From positions 1,641,001 through 1,705,000 of the forward strand of contig NZ_CP083746.1 of the NCBI RefSeq assembly GCF_020151015.1: 64,000 bases of DNA, in the 5' to 3' direction. The notes beneath the pieces were generated by a model. That model worked only from the letters and a program-made list of their open reading frames with translations, was not told the DNA's origin and ran no database searches. How positions within the stretch are numbered: position 1 is the stretch's first letter; each line of letters starts with the position of its first letter. The DNA is from Pseudomonas sp. p1(2021b). Its GTDB lineage: Bacteria; Pseudomonadota; Gammaproteobacteria; Pseudomonadales; Pseudomonadaceae. Below, one piece after another: positions 35,103-43,800 of the stretch. The translations under genes and the position numbers were made by a program.

Positions 35103-35987
35103 CTAGGCGTGGTGGGCTGCCAGCAGCTCCACCAAGGTCCGGGCCGCCAGGTGCAGGGGCTGCTGCTTGAGCCAGAAGGCATGCACGGGCAGCTCCAGGG
35201 CGTTCTGGGTGTTGCGAAAGTCCAGGCGCACCAGGCGACCAGTGGCGATCAGCGGCGCCACTCGGGACAAGGGAAAGTTGCCCCAGCCCAGGCCGGCTTC
35301 GACCATCTGCAAGGCCAGGTCCAGGCTGTTGCTGCACCAATGGGTCGCAGCCACCAGCGGACGCGGGTCGGACAGCGGCAGGTCGATGCTGCGGACCAGG
35401 ACCTGGCGCACGTTGAACAGGTCCTCCAGGTAGTGAATGCGCCCGCTCCCCAATGCCGGATGGTGCGGTGAAAGGGTGGCTACCAGCGACTCCATGGCGA
35501 TGTGCTGGAAGCTGCGCCGAGGGTCCACATGCAAACCCGCGAAGGCCAGGCACAGGCTGACCCGACCGCTGTCGAGCAATTGCAGGGCTTCTTCCTGGGG
35601 GGCGCTGAGCAGCTCGATATCCAGCAGTGGGTGGCGTTCGCCGAGCACGGCAATGGCGGCGAGCAGTGGGGTCTGGTCGATATCCGGCACCACGGCGATG
35701 GCCAGGCGGCTTTCCAGGCCTTGGGACAGTTCCAGCGCATGCACCTGCAGCAGCCCCAGCTGCTCGGCGATCAGTCGGGCATGGGGCTCCAGGGCGCGCG
35801 CCTGGGGGGTTGGGCGCGCTTCGCGCGAGCCGCGTTCGAACAGCGGGTAGCCCAGCTCCGCCTCGAGGTTGGCGATGGCCATGCTCACTGCCGAAGGGAC
35901 ACGCCGCAGGGCCCGGGCGGCTGCGGAAAACGAGCCGCGGTCAAGCACGGCGAGAAACAGCTGGATATTGTCGCTGGAAAAGTTCAT
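35103..35987 (-). CDS. LysR-family transcriptional regulator
   Basis: The 294-residue protein has an N-terminal LysR helix-turn-helix (NIQLFLAVLDRGSFSAAARALRRVPSAVSMAIANLEAELGYPLF, positions about 7-50) and a substrate-binding effector domain. It is divergent from the PACE efflux gene with a 76-base spacer, the classic arrangement for a regulator of that gene. Confidence 0.93.
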   Translation of the reverse strand: MNFSSDNIQLFLAVLDRGSFSAAARALRRVPSAVSMAIANLEAELGYPLFERGSREARPTPQARALEPHARLIAEQLGLLQVHALELSQGLESRLAIAVVPDIDQTPLLAAIAVLGERHPLLDIELLSAPQEEALQLLDSGRVSLCLAFAGLHVDPRRSFQHIAMESLVATLSPHHPALGSGRIHYLEDLFNVRQVLVRSIDLPLSDPRPLVAATHWCSNSLDLALQMVEAGLGWGNFPLSRVAPLIATGRLVRLDFRNTQNALELPVHAFWLKQQPLHLAARTLVELLAAHHA

Positions 35988-36063
35988 AGGTGGTCTCCTT
36001 TCAGTAAATCTGAAAGGTGTCGACTTTTTCTGTCAAGAAGAGTGATTCATCCTGGCCGCTTTC

Positions 36064-36516
36064 ATGAAACATCCAGAGATAAAAGTTGTGCAAGGAATCA
36101 AACGCAAACTGGTCTATGTGACCTTCTATGAACTGATCGGCCTGTGCATGTCGACCTTGGGCCTGGCCTACCTGTCCGATACACAAGCCTCCCATACCGG
36201 GCCGCTGGCGGTGATGATCACCACCATCGCCATGCTTTGGAACCTGATCTACAACAGCCTGTTCGAATGGTGGGAAAGCCGCCAGACCAAGCGTGGCCGC
36301 AGTGTGGCCCGGCGCATCGGGCATGCCGTCGGCTTCCAGCTGACGTTGGTGGTGTACCTGATCCCGCTGATCGCCTGGTGGCTGGACATGACCTTGGTGG
36401 AAGCGTTCCTGGTGGACCTGGCGTTCATCATCCTGGTGCCGTGCTACACCTTCGTCTACAACTGGACGTTCGACCGGATCTTTGGGTTGCCGACATCGGC
36501 GTTGGCAACTGCCTGA
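36064..36516 (+). CDS. PACE-family efflux transporter (AceI type)
   Basis: The 150-residue protein has four membrane helices in two bacterial-transmembrane-pair repeats (about 8-68 and 77-140). The conserved stretches are RKLVYVTFYELIG, WNLIYNSLFEWWE, VGFQLTLVVYLIPLIAW and YTFVYNWTFDRIF. PACE proteins export biocides such as chlorhexidine and short polyamines by proton antiport. The acidic residue in the first helix (FYELIG) corresponds to the functional Glu of AceI. A divergent LysR gene probably controls it. Confidence 0.92.
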   Translation: MKHPEIKVVQGIKRKLVYVTFYELIGLCMSTLGLAYLSDTQASHTGPLAVMITTIAMLWNLIYNSLFEWWESRQTKRGRSVARRIGHAVGFQLTLVVYLIPLIAWWLDMTLVEAFLVDLAFIILVPCYTFVYNWTFDRIFGLPTSALATA

Positions 36517-36531
36517 AAGGCTGGCGCAGGA

Positions 36532-36558
36532 CCTGTGGGCGCGGGCTTGCCCCGCGAT
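36532..36558 (-). repeat. REP element
   Basis: CTGTGGGCGCGGGCTTGCCC followed by CGCGATG is the inverse REP form. It sits between the convergent PACE and lipoprotein genes. Confidence 0.7.
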
Positions 36559-36562
36559 GGTG

Positions 36563-37603
36563 TCAAGGCGGCAAGCGAATCAACAGCGGCTCCTGCACCT
36601 GCTCCCCGGGCTTTGGCTGGCTGCCCAGCAGGCTGTCCTCGACCTGCCCTGACAGGTAGTAGACACCGGACATCGCGCCGCTCTGGCGGTTCTCCATCAG
36701 GTCCCGCCATTCTTCGTTCAGCGCCACGTTGAGGATCACCCGCAGTTGCTCGACCATCTGTGGGTGTTCCTGGTCGTGGCTGACCATGCCGTACCCTGCC
36801 ACCGCGACCGAAAGCAACGTCCCAGCCGCCTTGCCTACCGCCGCCGCGATCGCACTGGCGATGCCGCGCGGCGCCAGGGTAGCGCCGAGCTTTTCACTGG
36901 CCCGGTTGGCCACCGACGATAGCCCGGCCTGGGTCTGCCCGGGCGCTTTGGCGGCCTGTTGGTGCAGGTGCTGGCGCAAGGCCTGCCAGGCCGGTTGCTG
37001 GTCCAGGGACTTGGCCCTGAGCAATTGATAGAGTGTGGCGTCCCGGGCTGCTGGGGGCCCCAAGGCGATGATCCTGATGCGGTTCAGGCGCTGGCTGACC
37101 TGCTCGGGTGGGGCGTTGTAGCGCCGGATGATGGCGGGCAACTGCTGGCCGAACAGTTGCAGATACAGCTCGCTGGCCCGGTCACGGATGCCCTCGGGGT
37201 TGATCTGCTCGGCCACAGGTTCGATCACCCGCCGGTGATACTGTTCTTGCAGGTACAGCGCCAGGCGCCGTTCGGGCGGCTCGGCGCCATCGCCGCTGTT
37301 CATCTTGTACCAGGCCACCTTGAGTGCCAGCCATTGCTGGGTCCAGTAGCCGGTGAACCATGGGATGAAGTCGCTTTCGGTGCGCTGTTGCACCTGGTCC
37401 TTCCATACCCGCATGGAACGTCGGGCGTAGTCGTTGGCCGAGCCGGTGGCGGCTACCGATGCCTCGATCAGGTCCTGGTCGATGCGCTGCCAGGTGGCCG
37501 GGGTGAGTACCGCCGGTGGCGGCGGGGCAGGCGGGCGCTTGCCGGCGCACCCGGCCAGGGCCAGTAACAGGCAGAGCAGCAGAAGCAGGATGCGCCGGTT
37601 CAC
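36563..37603 (-). CDS. Putative lipoprotein of unknown function (346 aa)
   Basis: The protein starts with a lipoprotein signal (MNRRILLLLLCLLLALAGC, Cys19). A Pro-rich linker follows, then a mostly helical body with YWTQQWLALKVAWYKMNSGDG and a hydrophobic segment near 250-275 (AIAAAVGKAAGTLLSVAVAGYG). No enzyme motif is recognised. The residue after the Cys is Ala, so sorting to the outer membrane is expected. It is flanked by REPs and stands alone. Confidence 0.82.
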   Translation of the reverse strand: MNRRILLLLLCLLLALAGCAGKRPPAPPPPAVLTPATWQRIDQDLIEASVAATGSANDYARRSMRVWKDQVQQRTESDFIPWFTGYWTQQWLALKVAWYKMNSGDGAEPPERRLALYLQEQYHRRVIEPVAEQINPEGIRDRASELYLQLFGQQLPAIIRRYNAPPEQVSQRLNRIRIIALGPPAARDATLYQLLRAKSLDQQPAWQALRQHLHQQAAKAPGQTQAGLSSVANRASEKLGATLAPRGIASAIAAAVGKAAGTLLSVAVAGYGMVSHDQEHPQMVEQLRVILNVALNEEWRDLMENRQSGAMSGVYYLSGQVEDSLLGSQPKPGEQVQEPLLIRLPP

Positions 37604-37667
37604 GCGGCTGGCCTTCCTGGGGTAGGGAGGAGATGGTTATCCGAGTATAGGCATGATGTTCGCGATG

Positions 37668-37732
37668 CTGTGGGAGCGGGTTTACCCGCGAAGAACGTCA
37701 CGCGGTGTTCCCGGGTAAACCCGTTCCACAGT
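37668..37732. repeat. Inverted REP pair
   Basis: TGTGGGAGCGGGTTTACCCG at about 37669-37688 faces CGGGTAAACCCGTTCCACAG at 37712-37731. The pair lies between the lipoprotein start and the end of the GntR gene. Confidence 0.75.
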
Positions 37733-37735
37733 GCC

Positions 37736-38431
37736 TTATGCGCCTGTGCCTTGATCCAGGTCCAGCTTGGCTTCCAGATGATCCAGATGGTCATGCATCA
37801 GTGCCAGCGCCGCGTTCACGTCACCCTTTTCCACGGCATCGATGATCGCCGCGTGCTCCTGCCAGGCGCAGTGGTCGCAGCAGGGCGATTCGTAGCGGGC
37901 GATGATGAGCGAGGTCATCGGCACCAGGCCGTTGAGGAAGCGGGCCAGGGGCGCGTTGGCGGCCATCTGCGCGAGCTTGAGGTGGAACTCGCCACCCAGG
38001 CGGATCGCTGTGCAGCGCTCGCCACGCTCATGGTGAAGGCGCTCGCGCTCGACCAATTGGCGCAATTGGCGGATCTGCGCCGGGCGCGCGCGTTGGGTGG
38101 CCAGGCTGATCAGCGTGGTCTCGGCCAGGCGGCGGGCACTGAGCACCTGGCGGGCCTGTTGTGGGTCCGGGGTGGCCAGGTGTGCGGTGTGGCTGGGCTT
38201 TTGCACCACCACCTGCTGGTCGGACAGGCGCCCAAGGACCCGGCGGATCACCGTGCGGCTGACGCCAAAGGCATTGCCCAGGGCCTGCTCGGGCAGGGCG
38301 CTGCCCGGGGGCAGGCGTTGTTCGAGGATGGCATCGAACAGGCGTGGGTAGATCTGTTCGGCCGAAAGGCGGGTCTCGCCGTTGGCGAGCAGGGCTGGCA
38401 GGCGAGGGGAGGCGTGGGCACAGGCGGTCAT
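37736..38431 (-). CDS. GntR-family regulator with FCD domain
   Basis: The 231-residue protein has a winged helix-turn-helix at about 25-90 (PEQALGNAFGVSRTVIRRVLGRL) and an all-helical FCD domain with likely metal-ligand residues (FHLKLA and HDHLDHLE). AAGGAG precedes the ATG at 38431. It lies directly after a second FCD-GntR gene in the same direction, 16 bases apart. Its target is unknown. Confidence 0.9.
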   Translation of the reverse strand: MTACAHASPRLPALLANGETRLSAEQIYPRLFDAILEQRLPPGSALPEQALGNAFGVSRTVIRRVLGRLSDQQVVVQKPSHTAHLATPDPQQARQVLSARRLAETTLISLATQRARPAQIRQLRQLVERERLHHERGERCTAIRLGGEFHLKLAQMAANAPLARFLNGLVPMTSLIIARYESPCCDHCAWQEHAAIIDAVEKGDVNAALALMHDHLDHLEAKLDLDQGTGA

Positions 38432-38447
38432 GGTCGCGCTCCTTGGG

Positions 38448-39164
38448 TCATTGACCCGAATGCTCATCGGGAATGTTCAGTTCGATGCCCATGCGCTGGC
38501 CTTCCTCGAGGATATGCCGGCGCATCTGGGCACTGGCCTGGGCGCTGCTCTTGTCGCGGATGGCGCGGACCACCGCTTCGTTTTCCTTCAGTCGCGCGGC
38601 CAGGTGTTCGGGCGAATTGCGCAGCATCTCGGTGCTCTGCTTGAGGGCATTGCCGGTCTGTTGCACCACGCTCTGGAAGATCGGGTTGGTGGTCAGGCCG
38701 AACAGCGCTTCGTGGAAGGCGATGTAGGCATTGACCCCGGCTTCGCTGTCCCCGGCCTCCAGCGCTTCGCGCATGTCCATCAGGATCAGGCGCAACTGGC
38801 CGATGTCCTGGCTGTTGGCCGATTGTGCGACCAGCCCGACGATGAACGGCTCGAGGGTATAGCGCAGTTCGAGCACGTCGGCCAGGCTGGCCGCGGCGAC
38901 GGCCTCGACGGCCGGTTCCTGGGGCGAGGCCTCGATATCGAGCACCAGCACGCCCTTGCCCGGCATCGAGCGCACCAGGCCCAGGGTTTCCAGTACGGTC
39001 ACCGCTTCGCGCAGGCTGGGGCGGCTGATTCCAAGTTGTTCTGCCAGCTCACGCTGGCCGGGCAGCATTTCGCCGCTGCGCCACTGGCCGCTGGCCAGGG
39101 CCTGGCGGAGTTTCTCCACCACTGAGTTGACGACGGTTGATGAGCTGATCACGGTTCGCTCCAT
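38448..39164 (-). CDS. GntR-family regulator of the FadR/LldR type
   Basis: The 238-residue protein has an N-terminal winged helix (LPGQRELAEQLGISRPSLREAVTVLETLGLV, about 34-64) and an FCD domain with DVLELRYTLEP and AFHEALFGLTTNP. FCD regulators usually sense organic acids. It lies between dctA and another GntR gene, all on the minus strand. TGGTC/GACCA-like motifs upstream of dctA are good candidate binding sites. Confidence 0.92.
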   Translation of the reverse strand: MERTVISSSTVVNSVVEKLRQALASGQWRSGEMLPGQRELAEQLGISRPSLREAVTVLETLGLVRSMPGKGVLVLDIEASPQEPAVEAVAAASLADVLELRYTLEPFIVGLVAQSANSQDIGQLRLILMDMREALEAGDSEAGVNAYIAFHEALFGLTTNPIFQSVVQQTGNALKQSTEMLRNSPEHLAARLKENEAVVRAIRDKSSAQASAQMRRHILEEGQRMGIELNIPDEHSGQ

Positions 39165-39215
39165 GGTTACAAATTACTGCAGTGCGGCCGACGCATTGCG
39201 CCGGCCGCGGGGTGT

Positions 39216-40529
39216 TCAGAATTCCTGCTGGTGGGCCTGTGGGGGTTGCTTGCGCGGCGTGCTGGTGAAGCCAGGCTTGCCGGACAGCACGTTATTCGCC
39301 CGTTCCATGTCGATATCCCGCTCCCAGCGGGCAATGGCCACGGTGGCGACGCAGTTGCCGATCAGGTTGGTCAGTGCCCGGCCGATGCCCATGAACCAGT
39401 CCACTGCCAGCACCAGCACCAGGCCTACCACCGGGATGGCCGGTACCGCCGTCAGGGTGGCGGCGAGGATCACCAGGGCAGAGCCGGGGATGCCGTGGGC
39501 ACCCTTGGAGGTCACCAGCGACACCAGCAGGATGGTCAGCAGGTCGGTCATGGCCAGCGGTGTGCCGGTGGCATTGGCGATGAACACGATGGCCAGGGTC
39601 AGGTAGATCGAGAAGCCATCGAGGTTGAAGGAATAACCGGTGGGGATCACCAGGCCCACGGTGGAGCTGCCGATGCCCAGGTGCTCGAGCTTGCGCATGA
39701 TCTGCGGCAGCACGGCGTCGGAGGAAGCGGTGCCCAGGACGATGGTCAGTTCTTCACGCAGATACTTGATGAACGGCAGCAGTTTCAGGCCTGACAGGCG
39801 CATGACGGTGCCAAGGATGATCAGCACGAAGCCTGCACAGGTCAGGTAGAAGAGCGCCACCAGGCCGCCCAGGTGCTGCAGCGACTCCAGGCCATATTTG
39901 CTGGTGGTGAAGGCGATGGCGCCGAACACGCCCAGCGGTGCCAGGCGCACGATCATGCCCATGATGCGGAACACCACGTGGCTGAGCTCGTTGATCAGCC
40001 GCGAGATGCCGGACGCCGACTCGCCCACCAGGTTCAGGGCGCTGCCGAACAGCACCGAGAACAGCAGGACTTGGAGGATATTATTGTCGGCAAAGGCCCC
40101 GATCACCGAGGTAGGGATCAGGTCCATGAAGAATGCCGTGGCACCATGGATATGCTGGCCGCGCTCGGCCAGGCTGCTGGCATCGGCGCTGGAAAGCTGG
40201 TCCAGGTGGATGTTGGCGCCGCTGCCGATACCGCTGGTGAAGGCGAATACCAGGCCGATCACCAGCGCGATGGTGGTCAGGATTTCGAAGTAGATCACGG
40301 ACTTCAGGCCGATGCGCCCGACTTTCTTCAGGTCGCCGGCACCGGAAATGCCACTGACCACCACACAGAACACGATCAGGCCGATGAGCATCTTGATCAG
40401 CTTGATGAACCCGTCACCCAGGGGTTTGAGCTGCAGAGACACTTCGGGAAAGCTGAGGCCGCAGGCGATGCCGAGGGCAAGGCCCAGCACCACTTGGAGG
40501 AAGATCGAACGCGAGCACCATTTGAGCAT
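39216..40529 (-). CDS. dctA: C4-dicarboxylate:cation symporter (DctA family)
   Basis: The 437-residue DAACS-family transporter has about eight membrane helices and two hairpins. The conserved IPTGYSFNLDG loop and VTSKGAHGIPGSAL motif are intact. It imports succinate, fumarate, malate or similar acids with Na+ or H+. Its C-terminal tail is longer and Pro/Gln-rich. The next gene downstream encodes an FCD-GntR regulator, and matching operator-like sites lie upstream. It may be a specialised paralogue, so the symbol is tentative. Confidence 0.85.
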   Translation of the reverse strand: MLKWCSRSIFLQVVLGLALGIACGLSFPEVSLQLKPLGDGFIKLIKMLIGLIVFCVVVSGISGAGDLKKVGRIGLKSVIYFEILTTIALVIGLVFAFTSGIGSGANIHLDQLSSADASSLAERGQHIHGATAFFMDLIPTSVIGAFADNNILQVLLFSVLFGSALNLVGESASGISRLINELSHVVFRIMGMIVRLAPLGVFGAIAFTTSKYGLESLQHLGGLVALFYLTCAGFVLIILGTVMRLSGLKLLPFIKYLREELTIVLGTASSDAVLPQIMRKLEHLGIGSSTVGLVIPTGYSFNLDGFSIYLTLAIVFIANATGTPLAMTDLLTILLVSLVTSKGAHGIPGSALVILAATLTAVPAIPVVGLVLVLAVDWFMGIGRALTNLIGNCVATVAIARWERDIDMERANNVLSGKPGFTSTPRKQPPQAHQQEF

Positions 40530-40600
40530 GGGAGGGATCTCTGGTCGGTGTCCTTGCTTCGGTGCCGGCGACGGCGAAAGAGCGCAGGACTTAATTATTG

Positions 40601-40687
40601 TGGTCTTACCGGTTTGTTCAGCGCCCGCTCATAAAACTCCGATTCTTACCCTTTTGCAAGCATTTTTGGCCTTACCGGTCTGACCAG
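40601..40687 (-). promoter_or_regulatory. Candidate GntR-FCD operators upstream of dctA
   Basis: TGGTCTTACCGGTTTG at 40601-40616 and GGCCTTACCGGTCTGACCA at 40668-40686 share CTTACCGGT. They contain the TGGT/ACCA half sites seen for FadR/LldR-type regulators. They lie about 70 and 140 bases before the dctA start. Binding by the regulator at 38448-39164 is inferred. Confidence 0.45.
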
Positions 40688-40763
40688 TTGCGGCGGTCAC
40701 CTCCCTCTGGTTGCAACCTTCTCCTGGAAAGCAATTTAACCCACTGATTTCAAACGACTCCAT

Positions 40764-40785
40764 GGGAGCGGGTAAACCCGCTCCC
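40764..40785. repeat. REP palindrome
   Basis: GGGAGCGGGT and ACCCGCTCCC form a perfect 10-base stem around AA. It lies between dctA's upstream region and the end of the NEL gene. Confidence 0.8.
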
Positions 40786-40811
40786 ACAGGGGCGCACGCC
40801 CGGCGGGCATT

Positions 40812-43800
40812 TCACTGGCGTGGCAGATAGGTCTGGGTCATGCCCTCGGTGAGCTGTGCAACCAGGTTTGCGTAGGCTTCGTTTCGCGTCTGCAGGAGCA
40901 GCTCGCTGGCCCGAAGATAAAACGCGCCTTCGTCTCGATAGCGGCCGGACACCAGGTCGATCCGCAGCAGCGTGCCATCGCGTCGCCAGGCGATGTCGGG
41001 CCGTTCCTGCGCCAGGGCATCGATGAACGCCGGCGGCACTGCGGGGCCGTCATAGGCGACCTGATCCCCTGCTTCGCTGAGCGTATCGAAGTAGACGCTG
41101 GCACCATTCCAGGCCTCGCTGAGGCCGGTGAATGCCTGCGGGTGCAGGCGGCGCAGCCAGGTCTCCCAGAACGGTTGTTCGATGGCCCATTGCACGACGG
41201 CCGGCTGGCTGGCAAGGCCTTCGACGCCCAGGGCCAGCCGTTCCAGGGTGGCTGGGCTCAAGCGGGCGAGATAGTCGAAACTGATCTCGCTGGGTTGCGG
41301 TGGCAACCCCAGGCGTTGTAGCAGCCGCATGCGTGCGTGCAGGGCCATCTCCATCTCATCGAGCAAGAAGGTCGGCTCGCTGAGCAGCTCGTCGCTGATA
41401 TCGTCATCGGGGTGCAGCGCAGGCGCCTCATCGGCGGGTGTACTGTTTATCAGTGCACGGCGCCTGGCGACACGTGCGTCATAGAGGGTGGCGATACGCT
41501 CATCGAGCAGGTGCTGGCGCAACAGCGAACTGACGACCGCCACGGCCACCGATTCGCTGTTCTGATCCGCCGCGGCCAGCAGTACCTGCTGCCACACCAG
41601 GACTTCGACCTCGACCTGCTGAAACAGCAGGGTGGTCTGGTCGACGCAACCTTGGGCCGCCTCGTTGAGCACGTCGATGATGCGTTGCTGCACCTGGGCT
41701 TGCCCCCAACGTTCGTTGGCGCCTGCCTGGCCGGGTGTGGTCAGTTGTTCGAGGAGGGTCTGCATGCGCCGGCGCATGGCGCCCGGGCTGCTGTGGTACT
41801 GCTGGGTGTCCTCCATACGGTTGAATAGCTCGTACAGCGGTTGCCATTCAGGCGCTTCGAAGGTGTCGGAAATATGGTCGCGCAAAGCCTGTGGGAAATC
41901 GGCGAGCCAGCCGACCCCATGCGCTTGCGCAGCGGTGGGCAGCCCCGCGTCATTCAGGCTCTGCACGGTTTGTGCGTCGAGTGGGTTGTTCTGGAAGGAA
42001 TAATAGATATCGCTGTCGGCCGCCCTGACGCTTGCGGCGAACGCGGTATCGCGCAGGTCCGGCACATGGTGCAGCTGGTTGTTGCTCAGATCGACCGCGC
42101 GCAATGCCAGGGGCTGCTGGTCCATGAGGGCAGTCAGGCCGGTCGGCCATTGGGCGATGCCGGTCTGCTCCAGGTCGAGCCGTTCCAGTCGCGTCCAGCC
42201 GGTGAGGTCGGGCTCCAGGTCCAGCGGGTTTTCATGCAGGAACAAGATGCGTAGACGGTCGAGGCCTGCCAGTGCGGCGCGGGAGGCTGGGGTCAGGGTA
42301 ATGTCGTTCTGGCCCAGGCTCAGCTCGGTCAAGGCAGGCCAGCGCTGCAGCGCCTGGAAGTGCTCCTGCTCGAGAAACAGCTCGTTCATTTCAGCTTGCA
42401 GGCCGCTCAGCTCCGGGAGTTGCGCCATTCGCTCCAGGGCCGTGACCGGCAGGTCCGCAACCGCAGCGGTAAGATTGAGGCTGCGCAATCGCGTCAAGCG
42501 GCACAAGGTCGCCAGGTTGGATTCGCTGTTCATGTCCAGGTTGTTTTCCGACAGGTCCAGCGAGGTCAGCTCCGCCAGCTCGCCCAGCTGTGTTGGCAGC
42601 AGCGTCAGGCCATTTTCGATGAGCTCCAGTTCTCGCACCCCCGGAAAGGCCGCCAGGAATACGCCGAGGCTGTCGCTGCCTGTACGCCACAGACCGTGGA
42701 GGGAAAGCCTGCGTATATAGGGCAATTGCACCCCAAGGGCTGGCAGGGCACCGACATGTTCGCCATCCAGGCTCAGGATCACATGGTCCAGGCTGCCATC
42801 AGGGTCGGTGTTTTCCCGACGCCATGCCTGGCGCAGGCGTTCGGCCAGGGCTTGGCGTGCGGCGCGCCGCTGTTCGACGAGGTCGGCGGCTACCGCTTGG
42901 GTGTCCTGGGCCCATGCTTGCAGCGTTGCGTCGAGTTGCCGGTATTGTTGATGGAGCTCGTGCATCAGTTGGCTGAAGGCGGCAGGGTCGTTACCACTTT
43001 GCTGGCGCAGTCGGGCACGCAGGCTCTCGCGATCGTTATCCTGGCTGGCGGGAAACAACTGATCGAACATTTCGTCCGGGGTCTGCAAGCCCCGACCTCG
43101 GCCGCTCAGCGGGTAGCCGATACCCTGGTCGCCGGGCAGTCGCGTTGGCAAGCGGTACATCGGGCGCACTGGCAACAAGCCCAGGTCGCGGACCGTTTGT
43201 TCACGGTCTGCGCTCAACCGTGCGAGCAGTTGGTCGCGCAGTGTGTCGGGGTCATGGATGTTCAAGCCCAGCGCATCGCGTTCACTGTCGGGCAGGGCCT
43301 GGAGGATGCTCTGGAAAAGGCTCACCGGACTGGACAGGGTTTCGCCGACCTGGTCGAAGGGCTGGTAGCCGCTGCCTAGGCGCACAAGGGTCTTGGTCAC
43401 GGTGCCCACTGGGCCTGTCTCGCCCAGCAACTGGCCGGTGAAGCGCTCGGCGCGCAATTGCAGGCGGACCTCGCCGGTCCAGCCTGGCAAGCGCTGGAGG
43501 GCCGCCAGGGCCAACAGGTCGCGGTCGGCCATGGCACCGTTGGCGTGATAGAACCCCAGCAAGGCGCGATTGATACGGGCGTCGCGCAGGTATAGCCGCG
43601 CCGTTTCACCTAGGGAAAGCGGCAGGCGGCCAGTGCGTTGCAGTTCCCGTAGGTCGCGAGGTTGTGCCCGATCGAGAATTTCTCGGCGGGCATGCCTGCC
43701 CAGTGTCGGGAAGTCCCGCGCCAGGAGCGCCTCGCCCGGGCGGACGGCAGGTGCTGCGTATTCCACGCCCAAGCCCTCGAGGCAGTCGAGCAGAGAAGCG

